A DNA stretch of 28,046 nt from Candidatus Altarchaeales archaeon (GCA_014729705.1 WJJK01000357.1:1-28046); one strand, 5' to 3'; shown: positions 1 to 9,500, counted from the first letter of the stretch. Notes: a model not told the origin generated them from the letters alone. Numbers and translations: made by a program.

Positions 1-1
1 C

Positions 2-40
2 CGTTTCCCCGAGATCGGCAGACCAATAAGCCCTCGGTGA
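2..40 (+). CDS. C-terminal end of an upstream head/connector gene (partial)
   Basis: Reading from base 2, twelve sense codons end at a TGA at 38-40, giving a C-terminal tail RFPEIGRPISPR. This stop overlaps the GTG of the next gene in a GTGA arrangement, the coupling style used across this window. In a siphovirus the gene here would usually be a connector/adaptor or capsid-related gene, but too little is present to identify it. The frame of the next gene is also open to the left edge, so this fragment could be chance. Confidence 0.4.
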   Translation, partial: RFPEIGRPISPR

Positions 41-402
41 GAAACGACATCATGTACAGGGATACGGTATTTGTCTATCCCGTCAGCATGAAGCGACTGG
101 AGATGGGCGAGAATACCGAGCATTGGGCAACGACTCCCTATGCGGCTCGGTGCTCATTCCAGGAGCACGCCCTAGACTCCCAGCACACGGACCCGAACAA
201 GAAAGGGTCTAGGTACGTAAGACTCTTTACCAGACACAGGGACTCATTTCGCTGGCACGATAAAGTCGTGTGGAGGCAAAAGGTCTATCTGGTCGAGAAG
301 ATTCTCGACCACTTTGATAATATCTCGGGCCAGTACCACCATTCAGAAATTCGTCTCATATTTCTTGAGGACGAAGATCCAAACGCGATCAAGGAGGCTT
401 GA
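37..402 (+). CDS. Putative head closure / head-tail joining protein
   Basis: A 121-aa protein with alternating beta-strand character and many aromatic and charged residues (YRDTVFVYP near the N-terminus, VYLVEKILDHFDN in the middle, HHSEIRLIFLED near the end). Size, beta-rich pattern and place, two genes before a tail terminator and three before the tail tube, fit the head-completion (stopper) proteins that plug the portal vertex and receive the tail. GTG at 37 was chosen because it overlaps the preceding TGA. ATG at 52, preceded by GGTGAG at 36-41, is an equally possible start and would remove five residues. The stop overlaps the next ATG (TGATG). The role is inferred from order and general character, not from a diagnostic motif. 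Confidence 0.65.
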   Translation: MRNDIMYRDTVFVYPVSMKRLEMGENTEHWATTPYAARCSFQEHALDSQHTDPNKKGSRYVRLFTRHRDSFRWHDKVVWRQKVYLVEKILDHFDNISGQYHHSEIRLIFLEDEDPNAIKEA

Positions 403-995
403 TGCTTCCTCCTGTTCTGGAGTCGTACCGCAGGAAGCTGGCGAGCCCTGGCAGAGATAAGGCTCGTAGAGGAGGCTCTCGTGTAATTATGGAGAGGCTC
501 TTTCAGGCGATGCAGCGCCGGTTTATCTGGAAACTGCGTAGTGCATCGGTAAATCCAGGATACCAGGACAGCATTGCAACGGGCAAGTTGAAGGACAGCC
601 TACGTAAAAGGCTTACCCTTACTCCTTCTGATTACCAGATGGAGGTTTACACTTCGGCCAAGCACTACGAGTTCGTAGATACCGGAGAATCAGAGTCAGC
701 GACAGAGCCTACCAGGAAGCGTATCAAACAGTGGATGGAAGCCAGGTTTGGCATTTCCGCTGGAACCGCTGATGACGCGGTTATAGAAGACCCTTCTGGA
801 GGCGGTCTGGTCGAATACGGATTTCTTGTACGTATCATCCTAAATACTGTAAGGGAGAGGCTAGCATCTAATTTCTATGAGGGCATCGATCTCACCAAGA
901 CCATTGGTGAGGCCACCGAGAAGCCCGGCGGCGAGGACGCCCTCAGAGACCTCATGGACTTCTGGCTTTCGTTCTATACCATAGGGGCGACATGA
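402..995 (+). CDS. Putative neck / tail completion protein, HK97 gp10-like
   Basis: A 197-aa protein. The start is ATG 402, preceded by AAGGAGG at 391-397; the TTG three bases earlier is too close to that site. A basic helical N-terminus is followed by a segment typical of the HK97 gp10/neck family: a short TGKLKDSLRKR stretch, a beta pair, then YEFVDTGESES, resembling the aromatic-V-[DE]-x-G-[ST] signature of this family. The C-terminal part is helical (RERLASNFYEGIDL). Proteins of this type sit at the head-tail interface and help the tail terminator dock. Genes on both sides are consistent. At nearly 200 residues it is somewhat long for the family. The assignment is inference from motif and order. 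Confidence 0.6.
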   Translation: MLPPVLESYRRKLASPGRDKARRGGSRVIMERLFQAMQRRFIWKLRSASVNPGYQDSIATGKLKDSLRKRLTLTPSDYQMEVYTSAKHYEFVDTGESESATEPTRKRIKQWMEARFGISAGTADDAVIEDPSGGGLVEYGFLVRIILNTVRERLASNFYEGIDLTKTIGEATEKPGGEDALRDLMDFWLSFYTIGAT

Positions 996-1005
996 GGGCT
1001 TGACT

Positions 1006-1419
1006 ATGCGTAAACTACTTCTTAGAATCCAAGACGTACTCACAGGTGACAAGCATCTCACCGAGGTACTCCCCTCTGACAACATCGGGTCTAGCGTGCG
1101 GCAGAACGCAAAGTGGCCCTGCCTTGAATACGGAGTATCAGACGTACCGCGTCAGCACCCTTCGGGAAAGCTGGTAACGGCGATCTCCATTCGCATCTAC
1201 AGCACAACGGGTCCGTCTGAATGCTGGCAGATAGCGGAACGCCTTAGGCCGATTATGATCCCCAAGGTTCTCACCGATAAGGATCTGCGGTTTAAGGTAG
1301 ACAAGGTACGGTTAACTGACACTATTGCGGAAACCGATCTGTTCACTGATTGGCGCTACCGCGTAGAAGTTGAGTACACGATCTGGCTCACCGAGCTGGA
1401 CACCATTCCGCAAACCTGA
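1006..1419 (+). CDS. Putative tail terminator protein
   Basis: A 137-aa protein counted from ATG 1006. GAGGG at 994-998 lies seven bases upstream of that ATG and only one base from the TTG at 1000, so the ATG is preferred. The pattern is that of tail terminators (lambda gpU / DUF3168-like). It has an N-terminal helix (RKLLLRIQDVLTGD), a short loop with VLPSDNI, a strand with WPCLEYGVSD, then ISIRIYSTTGPSECWQIAERLRPIM (beta strand plus helix), and a closing strand YRVEVEYTIWL. These proteins cap the growing tail tube and set the end that joins the head. It lies directly before the tube gene, the expected place. Confidence 0.7.
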   Translation: MRKLLLRIQDVLTGDKHLTEVLPSDNIGSSVRQNAKWPCLEYGVSDVPRQHPSGKLVTAISIRIYSTTGPSECWQIAERLRPIMIPKVLTDKDLRFKVDKVRLTDTIAETDLFTDWRYRVEVEYTIWLTELDTIPQT

Positions 1420-1438
1420 ACCATAAAGGAAACCATCT

Positions 1439-1999
1439 ATGTCAGCAGTAGTCCCCGGCAATGCGGAGAACTACACCATCGGTGGCCTGAGGTTCTACTG
1501 GACTCCAGACGGAGGTACCGAACTCTACTTCGGTAACGTCGTCACCGGCGGTTTCACCAGCGACATCACGTTCCTGGACCACTACACCGCCAAGTCCGGT
1601 TCTCGCGTCAAAGACCGTTCCGTCGTTCAGGAGATCGAGGTCACTATCTCGCTCACCTGTGATGAGCCGACCGTCGAACTCATGAATTACTTCATGCTCG
1701 GCGGCGACATCACGGCGGGAACTCCCGATACCTTCTCGCCCTACACCGACCTCGAAAAGAACGGCTCCGGTCGTCTCTTCGGCGTGTCGGATACGGGCAA
1801 CGAGTTCGGGTGGGACTTCACCGACGCGACCCTCAAGCCCGATGGCGATTTCTCGTACAACGACCAGGACTGGAGCCAGTTCTCGTTCACTTGCGAGGTT
1901 CTCGCGGACGATACCGTTCCCGCTTCTCCGTATGGCGTCCTCAGCCATTACGGTGTGGGTGAGGACATCGACGTGAGCATTCCGCTCCCGACGAACTGA
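1439..1999 (+). CDS. Major tail (tube) protein
   Basis: A 186-aa beta-rich protein with a good ribosome site (AAAGGAA ending about ten bases before ATG 1439). The N-terminal half shows the tail-tube layout: a strand pair around GGLRFYWTPDGG, LYFGNVVTGGFTSDITF, then a loop with KDRSVVQEIEVTISLTCDE, followed by a helix-like VELMNYFML. This resembles the G-x-x-LGNV ... kD..v..i...v.l.l.E pattern of siphovirus tube subunits, which stack as hexameric rings. Codon choice is strongly biased to C-ending codons compared with the tape measure and fibre genes, as expected for the most abundant tail protein. It lies between the tail terminator and the chaperone/tape-measure cassette. Confidence is high on order and pattern together. 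Confidence 0.83.
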   Translation: MSAVVPGNAENYTIGGLRFYWTPDGGTELYFGNVVTGGFTSDITFLDHYTAKSGSRVKDRSVVQEIEVTISLTCDEPTVELMNYFMLGGDITAGTPDTFSPYTDLEKNGSGRLFGVSDTGNEFGWDFTDATLKPDGDFSYNDQDWSQFSFTCEVLADDTVPASPYGVLSHYGVGEDIDVSIPLPTN

Positions 2000-2001
2000 C
2001 T

Positions 2002-2018
2002 CTAGGACACACTCCTAG
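2002..2018 (+). other. Short hairpin after the tail tube gene
   Basis: CTAGGA (2002-2007) and TCCTAG (2013-2018) are exact reverse complements separated by CACAC. It starts three bases after the tail-tube stop. There is no T run after it, so it is not a standard intrinsic terminator. It could be an mRNA 3'-end stabiliser or a weak attenuator that keeps tube mRNA above downstream mRNA, but a chance 6-bp stem cannot be excluded. Confidence 0.35.
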
Positions 2019-2067
2019 TCGTCTCATTCAACTACAACCCAACGTCAAGAAAGTGAGGTAAGCTGCT

Positions 2068-2244
2068 ATGGCAGCCACCAATATCAACAACCTCGACGGG
2101 CTGGACGCCGTTGCCGACATCGACGCCGATGAGGAGGAGATCCTCAAGGCTGCGGTGAAGGGCGCGGCGGTCATCGCCGGTGCCGACTCCTACAAGCTCG
2201 TGGACCTCTTCATCGGCCAGATGGCCGCTGAGGGCTTCGACTGA
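2068..2244 (+). CDS. Small acidic protein of unknown function (58 aa)
   Basis: An ORF with ATG at 2068 and GTGAGG at 2053-2058 upstream. The 58-aa product is Ala/Asp-rich and mostly helical (LDAVADIDADEEEILKAAV, then a hydrophobic helix with LVDLFIGQMA). Codon use is the C/G-ending style of the tail tube gene, which argues that it is really translated and probably at a high level. It lies between the tube gene and the tail chaperone, a place where siphoviruses sometimes carry small accessory tail genes. No family is recognised. Its TGA overlaps a possible CTG start of the next ORF. Confidence 0.7.
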   Translation: MAATNINNLDGLDAVADIDADEEEILKAAVKGAAVIAGADSYKLVDLFIGQMAAEGFD

Positions 2245-2435
2245 GCGCGGGAGACGGTACCGGGGTTCGCGCCTACGTCGAGTCCCCCACGATCAGGGTG
2301 TCGCACGTTATCCGCGACGGTCGCAAGCCGGAAGTCCAGTTCTACCAGTGGAACTCGGATACTTCGGAGTGGGATCTGTTCGGACGCGGCGTATTCCCGG
2401 TCTTCCTCCACCCGGACTATCCGCCCCGCACCTGA
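2241..2435 (+). CDS. Small protein of unknown function (64 aa), non-standard start or frameshift
   Basis: The frame from 2232 to 2435 is open and looks coding: C/G-biased third positions and a protein-like product with AYVESPTIRVSHVIRDGRK, VQFYQWNSDTSEWDLFG and FPVFLHPDYPPRT. There is no ATG or TTG. The best candidate is CTG at 2241, six bases after GAGGG (2230-2234) and overlapping the 58-aa gene's TGA as CTGA; GTG 2298 would leave only 45 aa and has no good site. It is in the -1 register to the 58-aa ORF, so a ribosomal shift near the stop is an alternative, although no classic slippery heptamer is present. The Trp/Tyr-rich beta pattern suggests a small sandwich domain. The function is unknown. 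Confidence 0.5.
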   Translation: MSAGDGTGVRAYVESPTIRVSHVIRDGRKPEVQFYQWNSDTSEWDLFGRGVFPVFLHPDYPPRT

Positions 2436-2460
2436 TGGGCGGTGAGGTCCACATTAAGGA

Positions 2461-2492
2461 AACAGGGCACTTCTACGGGGGTGCCCTGTTTT
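2461..2492 (+). terminator. Intrinsic (rho-independent) terminator
   Basis: A perfect 10-bp stem, AACAGGGCAC (2461-2470) with GTGCCCTGTT (2481-2490), has a 10-nt loop and is followed by TTTTCATTTTGCTTTT. It stands 25 bases after the stop of the 64-aa ORF and upstream of the chaperone gene. It would end most transcripts of the highly expressed tail-tube segment while letting a fraction read through. Confidence 0.85.
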
Positions 2493-2496
2493 CATT

Positions 2497-2530
2497 TTGC
2501 TTTTCTCCCAAAGAGGCTTATAGTGCCTCT
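2497..2530 (+). promoter_or_regulatory. Candidate promoter with inverted repeat around the -10 box
   Basis: TTGCTT (2497-2502), a 16-bp spacer and TATAGT (2519-2524) form a moderate sigma70-type promoter just downstream of the terminator. AGAGGC (2512-2517) and GCCTCT (2525-2530) form an inverted repeat whose 7-base centre TTATAGT contains the whole -10 box. It could be a protein-binding operator or a hairpin. It would drive the chaperone and tape-measure transcript independently of the tube gene. This comes from motif reading only. Confidence 0.45.
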
Positions 2531-2568
2531 CGTCAAACATCCACAACCTAGCTCTGGGAGTATCTATC

Positions 2569-3195
2569 ATGTCCAAGGAAAAGGCTCCGACGCGGCAGCG
2601 TCGAACCGTCAAGCGTGCCATGCCCACCGGCCCCAAGAAGGGAGCCAAGAAGGCTGCTCGCAAGTCCACCACGAAGAAACACGCACCGGAAGACGCCTCA
2701 GAAGCCGTCGACAAGGTATCCGAAAATCTGGTGGAATCAGTCAAGGAATCACTCGAATACGAACTCGCAAACCGCGAGGTCCGTATCACCGTTCAAGGCA
2801 AGCGCATCACGTTCCGAGCGTGGGGGCTCGCCAAGGAACTACAGTACGGGGGACGCATCGTCAGCCTCGTACAGCGACTCCAAGGGGTCGTCGATCCAGA
2901 CTCGTTTGACCCCGAGAATCTGGACTTCACGCTTCTCTCACACCTGTTCTCGCTCATTGCCGAGGACGTCCTCGACATCATCGCCGGATCTATCACCGAC
3001 CCGTTCAAAAACCACGGTGCCGCCTACGATTGGATTGATCAGGAATGCGATTTCCAGGATCTCTTCAATATGGCCGTCATCGTCTATGATCAAAACTTCA
3101 AGGGGGAGAAGGGCCTGGGAAAACGCCTGGAGGGCTTCCAGACGGCGATAGAAGGGGTCACCAATCTGGTGACCGAGGCAGTCAACGTCAAGTAG
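2569..3195 (+). CDS. Tail assembly chaperone, unshifted form (lambda gpG-like)
   Basis: A 208-aa protein with GGGAG (2556-2560) eight bases before ATG 2569. The first ~40 residues are very Lys/Arg-rich and likely disordered (GPKKGAKKAARKS). The rest is a mixed strand and helix domain (VRITVQGKRITFRAWGLAKE, then helices with LSHLFSLIAEDVLDIIAGSI, and FQDLFNMAVIVYDQNFKGEKG). Its position directly before the tape measure and the frameshift signal near its 3' end mark it as the gpG-type chaperone. In the known systems this protein coats the tape measure and is absent from the virion. The long basic N-terminus is unusual for the family. Confidence 0.82.
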   Translation: MSKEKAPTRQRRTVKRAMPTGPKKGAKKAARKSTTKKHAPEDASEAVDKVSENLVESVKESLEYELANREVRITVQGKRITFRAWGLAKELQYGGRIVSLVQRLQGVVDPDSFDPENLDFTLLSHLFSLIAEDVLDIIAGSITDPFKNHGAAYDWIDQECDFQDLFNMAVIVYDQNFKGEKGLGKRLEGFQTAIEGVTNLVTEAVNVK

Positions 3196-3569
3196 ACTCG
3201 CTTCCTCTGACACTCATTGTCCAGGAGCTTGTCTCAAATGGACACTCGTTTGTGGACATCATGAACGAGTACACTCCTGGGATGATACGTAAGTTTTATC
3301 GTGCTTGCGTCATCCGTAGGAGCGAGGCACTTCTGGACAATGCTACCGCCTCTAGGTTCGGCCAAGCGACCGAGAAATCCTGGCGTACAGTCCAGCAAGA
3401 AGTCAGACGCAGCATAGATGGTCTTATGAACAAGGCCGCGCCCAAAACGGCCGCTGCCGTTCGTAGAGGCGATGCTGACCTCAATAACTTCTTCGGGATG
3501 GTTACCAGGGACAAGAAGGGCTCTTCCAAATCCTTGACGCGAAGGGACATCAAGGATGCCGGTACGTAA
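2569..3569 (+). CDS. Tail assembly chaperone, -1 frameshift fusion (lambda gpGT-like)
   Basis: After codon 185 (AAA, 3121-3123) a -1 slip continues translation at 3123 in a frame open from 3090 to the TAA at 3567-3569, adding 148 residues for a 333-aa fusion. The extension contains a family-like core, LPLTLIVQELVSNGHSF followed by VDIMNEYTPGMIRKFYRA, and a helical tail. This core begins upstream of the first possible independent starts (GTG 3252, ATG 3261), and neither has a ribosome site. Fusion by frameshifting is therefore the better reading than a separate gene. In lambda the T domain recruits tail-tube subunits to the chaperone-coated tape measure. The last codons overlap the tape-measure start (ATG 3556). 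Confidence 0.8.
3117..3141 (+). promoter_or_regulatory. Programmed -1 ribosomal frameshift signal
   Basis: In the reading frame of the 208-aa gene the bases 3117-3123 read G GGA AAA, an X XXY YYZ slippery heptamer close to lambda's G GGA AAG. Three bases later CTGGA (3127-3131) and TCCAG (3137-3141) can pair around a GGGCT loop, a possible stimulatory hairpin, although the spacer is short. It lies inside the only stretch (3090-3195) where a -1 slip can reach the downstream frame. Confidence 0.78.
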
Positions 3570-6500
3570 CTATAAGGACATCTACACCCTTCAGGCACAG
3601 TTTCCTGAGGCTCAGGCAAAGCGTTTCGCGGAGACGCTCAAGAAGCTATCTACCGCATTCAAGGAACTGAAGCAGGCTACTACGGGAAGAAGTGCCCTGT
3701 CTAACCTGAGTCGTATTTTCGGCTCTACTGCGGCTACAAACGTATCTCGATACGCTCAAGGAATAAGGCAAGCAGCAGCGGCGATAGACCAGGTCAGCGC
3801 CCGTGCTTCCGCTGCTGTTGGTAGTATCAGTAGCCTCCGAACTGAGCTGGCTGCTTTATCCAGCCAGGACGTTACCGCCGAGGTTTCGGCGGCTCCGCAG
3901 CAACAGCAACAACCGGCATCTGGCACTCCAGCGACTAGCGCGCCTGAGTTGCGAGACAGGGCCGAAGCGGTTGAGAGACTGGGCCAGTCGTACCTCAGGC
4001 TCAACAGTGAGGCCCTTAAATTCTTCTCAAACGAGGCCAGGGTAGGCAACGCACTCCAGATTACTTCTGGAGCGGTCAATCTTCTTCAGCAGAGGCTCAC
4101 TACCCTAACGGCCTCTCAGGGCCAGGCTGCGAGCGCTACTTCCAGAATTACCACGGCAACTCGCAACCTTAATCAAGAGTTGGCTAACAGCACTAATGCC
4201 AGGTTCACTAACGCGCAAAGGGCTCGCGTTACCGCTCTGCTCAGGGAGCAGCAGGCTAGAGACAGAAACCGCCTCGTAGTCGAGAAGACCATTGCGGCCT
4301 ACGAACGTGAAAATGGTACAGTAGGAGATCTGGCCCGTGTTCGCCGTGATCTGCTTCGCCTCGTCAGTAGGTCTGGTACCGAGGGAGAAGACCTCAATAA
4401 GGTTCTAAATGAACGTCTCCGCGTAATCCAGCAGTTGAATAACGCGGAGAGGACGTCTGCGGCCAACCGTAAGGCCATCAATAGAGAAGAGGCCCTTTCT
4501 GCACGACAGCAGGCTACCGCTGCCGTAGGCCGTGCTTTCCAGGCTGGAACAATAAGAGCCCAGGATACGGCTCGTGCTATCCGTGACGTTAACGCGGCTC
4601 TGAAGAATTACCAGGGAACGGCACAAGATGCGGCTGCCGTGGCTGATCGATTGACCCGTCAGTTCATTCAGCAGTCAGAGACGTCTAGGGGCCTGGCACA
4701 GAGGACTACTCGCCAACGGCTACAGAATGAAAATCAGATTACACAGGAGTTGTCTAAGCAAGTACAGCAATCTAAGCTGATCTCGCGTGAGGATGCTAAC
4801 GTAGCTACTGTTACGAAGCAGATTGCTCGGGAGGTAGCAAAGGGCAACATTGCCCGCAGGGACGGGCTACGGCTGGTCGAGCAGACTGTTGCTGCGCAAA
4901 GATCATTGCGTGATCTTGGTCCTGAGCAAACGGGTTTCTCACAGTTTGCACAGTTGACGCTCCTGGCTATCACTACTGCGAAGATCGAGCAGTCTATCCG
5001 AGCGGTTATTGATGCCTTTGCTGAATTTGAACAGCAGTTAACGGAAGTCAGAAAGACTGCTAGCGCCACTGAGGCGCAGATGAGTGCGCTGGGTCGGGAG
5101 CTACTCACCTTAGGGCAAGAAATCCCGATTCCAGCCCAGGAGCTTGCGCAGATCGCAGGGGTCTTGGGTCAGGTTGGCGCTCTTGAGGCTGCGGGTAAAT
5201 CTGTTGATGCTTTTGCACAATCCGCGCGGGAAGCGGTGAGCCTTGTTGCTGAGGTGGCTATCGCCACGGACCTGACTGCTGAAGAGGCTGCCAAGTCGTT
5301 CGGGCAGTTACGTGCGGTGTTCGCCAATGACATTCAGCGGATAAGGCAGCAGCTAACCCTGCTTACGGGAGAGACTGCGGATGTAACGGACGCCCTACGT
5401 GCGATCTTTGGTGTACTCAATGAGGTATCAAACGCAACAGTCGCTACGGTTGGCGATCTTTCCCGATTCATCCAGAACTTCGGTGGTGTTGCTTCTGCGG
5501 CCGGCGTAGCCGTCGAAGAAGTCGCCGCTCTCGGTGGCGCTATCAGAGACCTGGGTGTATCTCCACAGGTAGCTGGTACTGCTCTATCTCGATTGTTCCA
5601 GGAGGCTACTCGCAAGGCAGAAGTGTTCGCCCAGACCATCGGCACAAGTACGGAAGAGTGGGTTGATCTCTTTGCGACAGATGCTAATGAGGCCCTCCTC
5701 CAGTTCTTGGAGCAACTCGGGCAGTTGTCTGCTGCTGAACAGGCGAGGACATTGACTGCCCTCGCTGCTAGGCAGAGGCTTCGCAATACAATCGTCAAGC
5801 TGGCACAAGCTACTCAGCAGCAGGCAGACGGTCAGAAGACTCTACGTGATAGGCTTGCCGAGACAACCAGCCTGGCTACCAATTACAACTCTATCGCGGA
5901 CGAGGCCGCTAAATTCTCGCAAACATGGAATGCGAGTATCAATCGTCTTCAGAACGCTATTACTTCTGTAGGCAATGCTCTGAGTCCTCTCCTTCGTCTG
6001 GTTGCGCAGTTCATCGATGCGTTCTCTGGTCTCGTAACTTTCATTACGAACATTGATGTATTCGGTTCCTTTGCTACTTCTCTTGTTGCCATTGGCGTGG
6101 TCATCGTTGGTCTCCGCCTGAAGTTCTTGCTAATCAAGAAGACCTTGGATATTACGAGCCTGTCCCTACGTGGTATCGTGGACATGTTGGGTCTGTCCTC
6201 TTTGGGGTTCATTAGGCAAGCCTCTGCGACAGAAAAGGCAACGTTGTCTTTCCAGCGATATAACGCCGTCGGACACACGGTTATCTCTACTAACCAGAGA
6301 GTAGCACAGTCTCAAGGCTTAGTCGGAAGATCGATGGGCCTTCTCAGCGCCAATATGGGAAAGATTATTGGCGGGATAAGCCTCCTCGGAATTACTATTG
6401 GATCATTTGTTGATGGTCCTCTAGGAGAGTGGATCACCGGGCTCAGTTCAGCCGCATTTACTCTCCAACTTCTCTCCCCGTTGCTTGGTAAGGTAAAGAC

Positions 6501-9500
6501 TGCCATTGCAGGTCTGTCAGCAACTCTTGCAGGAAGTGGAGGCGCTCTCGGCGCTCTAGGTGCAGGGCTAGGAAAGATCCTTAGTGCCAGCGGTATTGCC
6601 CTCGGTGCTCTTGCTGCCAAGGCTGCCCTCGTTGCTACGGCTATTGCAGGAGTCGTTGCAGTCTCTATTCAGTTGGCTGCTCGTTTGCAGGATCTCGTAC
6701 TCCAGACTAACAGGTATGAAGAATCTTTAGAGGGAGTTGCTGCCAGAGTAGGGTCTGGGCAAGGCGGCTTTACGGACCAAATTGTGTTTGGGTTCTCCTC
6801 TGCTTCTGACGCTGTGGCTCATGCTGCGGGTTCGCTTGCCGAGTATAACGAACGTCTGCGCAACTCGGAAAACCTTTTTGCTCAATTTATCGGTAACTCA
6901 GCTATCCTCTCTGAACTAGCTCTGGATGTAGTGTTCTACGGGTTTGCTAACGGTGTCCGAGAGTTTGCTGAGGAAGTACGCAGAGCTAATGACGCACTCA
7001 GAGCTACGGCAGAAGTGACATCTGGTGCGGTTCCTTCCTTCCTGGAGGCTTTGGGTCTCGATCAGACTCAGCAGAACCAGATCATAGAAGGAGTCAACTC
7101 AGGGCTAATCTCTGTTAGGCAGGTCCTGAGCAGCACTCGTGATGAGCTTACGGCATTCGTATCCGATAACGAGGCGTTGATTACAAACTCTCTCAAGGTT
7201 CGCGAGGCTCTTGAGGAGGCAGGGGAGTCGGCTGAGGATGTAAATGAGATTTTCGGTGAAGGCGCTATTACTGCCGAGCGGCTCTCAGAAATCATCGAGG
7301 ATTATGGTCTCAATCTTAATAACGTAACTGATGCCCAGAGAAATGCTTCGGAATCGGCTCGTGAAAATGCTATTGCCCTTGAGCAGGCTGCCAAAGCCAC
7401 CAAACAGGCTAGACTGGAAAATGAGAGACTACAGTCTACTCTTGAGGAGATAGCGTCTGAGGACACAATTTCTGCTTCTGTTAGCGACATAGAGAAGCTG
7501 GCTCGTAACGAGTTTGAGGAAAATAACGATCTTATCCGAACCAGGATCGCCCTTACAAACGGTGTGGCAGAGAAACTGGAGTCTATAAAGAGGACAGAGC
7601 AGGAAACCTCTGCCGAACTCGAAAGAAGGCAAGACAGGATTATCAGGCTTGAGGGTACCAGAGACAGCTTGCAGCGTACCATTGAGGAACGAGCATCTAC
7701 CAACATAGCACGAGATAGGGCGCGTTTACAGAGGATAAAGGATATATTGGCATCTGAGCGATCGGTGGTGACAAGCCTGGAAGAGCAGAACCAGGCGTAT
7801 GCTGAGCAGGAGCAGCGTGTTACCCGTTTGGCAGAAGTGGCAGAAGCCAATCTTCGCCGTCGCGAGTTGCAGGCTGAGGCTGCGGCAGCAGAGGTCGAAC
7901 TCACACGTAGACGAGAGGTTGCCCAGGCTACGGAAAAGGCACTTCAGGATATTCTGGAATCTAATGCTGATCTTCGCGTAAAGACAGAGGAGGGTACTTC
8001 GCGTAAACTTCTTCGTGTCCAAGAAGAGTATTATGCGAAGATTAAGGAGATCAATGATCTCCGCATTGAGGATTCCGAGAAGGCTGCCGAGATATTGGTA
8101 GCCCTGGAGCAGAACCACCGCCTCCGTATCCTGCAAGTTCTCCAAGAATCGGCAGCCGATAGGATCAAGGCACGTCAGGATGCTGTTGACGAGGAAAAGA
8201 AGGCGCTCAACGAGCAGCAGAAGATAATTGAGAAGGGCTTCTCTGCGGCTACGAAGGAAGCCAATAGGCAAATCAAATCTATGGAGAAGCAGATTGTCTC
8301 TTCTTCAAAGGCGCTTGATACTTTTAACGACAGTTTCCAGTCAATTTTCAGAGACCTTGGTGACCCTTTTGCAAACTTGGCACAGGGTATCACCGAGGCT
8401 GCTGATGCTGCCAGGAGCCTTGTTGCTGCTGCTGCCAAGACCGGAGATCTTGTGCGAGTTCAGGCCGCGCTGGAGGCGGGTGCAGAGGCAATCGAACGGG
8501 CGGCATTTAACGCGGGGAGAGAACTGGCTCGTATCGGTGATGAGCGTCGCAGGATAAACGAGGAAGCAGCACAACTCACGGCAATAGACCAGCAGGGGCT
8601 GCGTGAGTTCCGTGACGCCTATCAGAAGAACTTGGCTGATGCAAATATCACGGAGATTGAGCGCGGTCGTCGTGCTGAGCTGCTTCGCCAGAGAGCAGGT
8701 GAAGTTCTGGGAGAGGATGCTGCGGACCTTGCAGGCGAACTTGCGGACACCCTCGACAACGAGCGTCAACTAAAGGCCATCCTTGACCAGACCGACCTCC
8801 AGAGGCAACTTGTCGCCCTTACCAAGGAGCAGACTTCTGATCTGAAGGAGTTCGCCAAGTCCGCTACCGAAATAGTTGAGGACGAGGATCCGCAAATTCC
8901 AGCTAAACTGGATGAGTTGATCCTTGCTACCAAGTCCCAGACTCCGGCAGCGCAACGGCTTGCGGCTCTTGTAGAGCAGCAGCAAGCCATTCTGGATCGC
9001 ATTGCCACAGCCCAGGAAGAGGAGGGTGAGGCAGAGGCCCCTCAAACACTCGGTGATGTCGAGGAGCAAGTCAGACAACTGGAATCCATCAGAGAGAAGC
9101 GGCAGCAACTAATCGAGAAGGAAGAGGCTCTTGCTGGTGCCACTGATAAGATTACGGAGAATTTCAGGAAGGCAGAGGAGTCGCTTCCGGCCTTCCTCGA
9201 CGCCATAGATAGAACAGCGGCAATGCTTTCAGATGTTCTCGGTGAAAGTTTCCGTGCTGATCGTTTCCGTACTGCCGCTGCGGATATGGCTCACTCCGAG
9301 CGGTCTTTCAGAGAGCAGGCTACCAGAAACAGGGAGGAAGCTGCGAGGACAAATGCTGCTGCCGCAGAACTCACAAGTGAGGATGCTACGTATGCTAGGG
9401 AGCAACTCCTTCGGGAGAATGATGGATTCCTCAAATTCCTGGTTGAGCAGGAGCGTAAGAGAATAAAGGCTGACCGTGAGCTTACACAGTCTCTTCGTGA

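Noticed and set aside
1442..1948. 168-aa minus-strand ORF opposite the tail tube gene
   Set aside because: It mirrors a strongly biased + strand gene, and its openness is explained by that bias. No ribosome site and no recognisable product.
2180..2909. Long + strand frames 2180-2551 and 2442-2909
   Set aside because: They cross the terminator and promoter, give Arg/Ser/Pro-rich low-complexity products, and overlap better-supported frames.
3252..3569. Independent gene from GTG 3252
   Set aside because: No ribosome site upstream, and the conserved-looking domain begins before 3252, so the frameshift fusion explains it better.
6401..6409. GATCATTTG in the tape measure gene, resembling the control-region repeat
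   Set aside because: A nine-base match inside a long coding region with no promoter nearby, consistent with chance.
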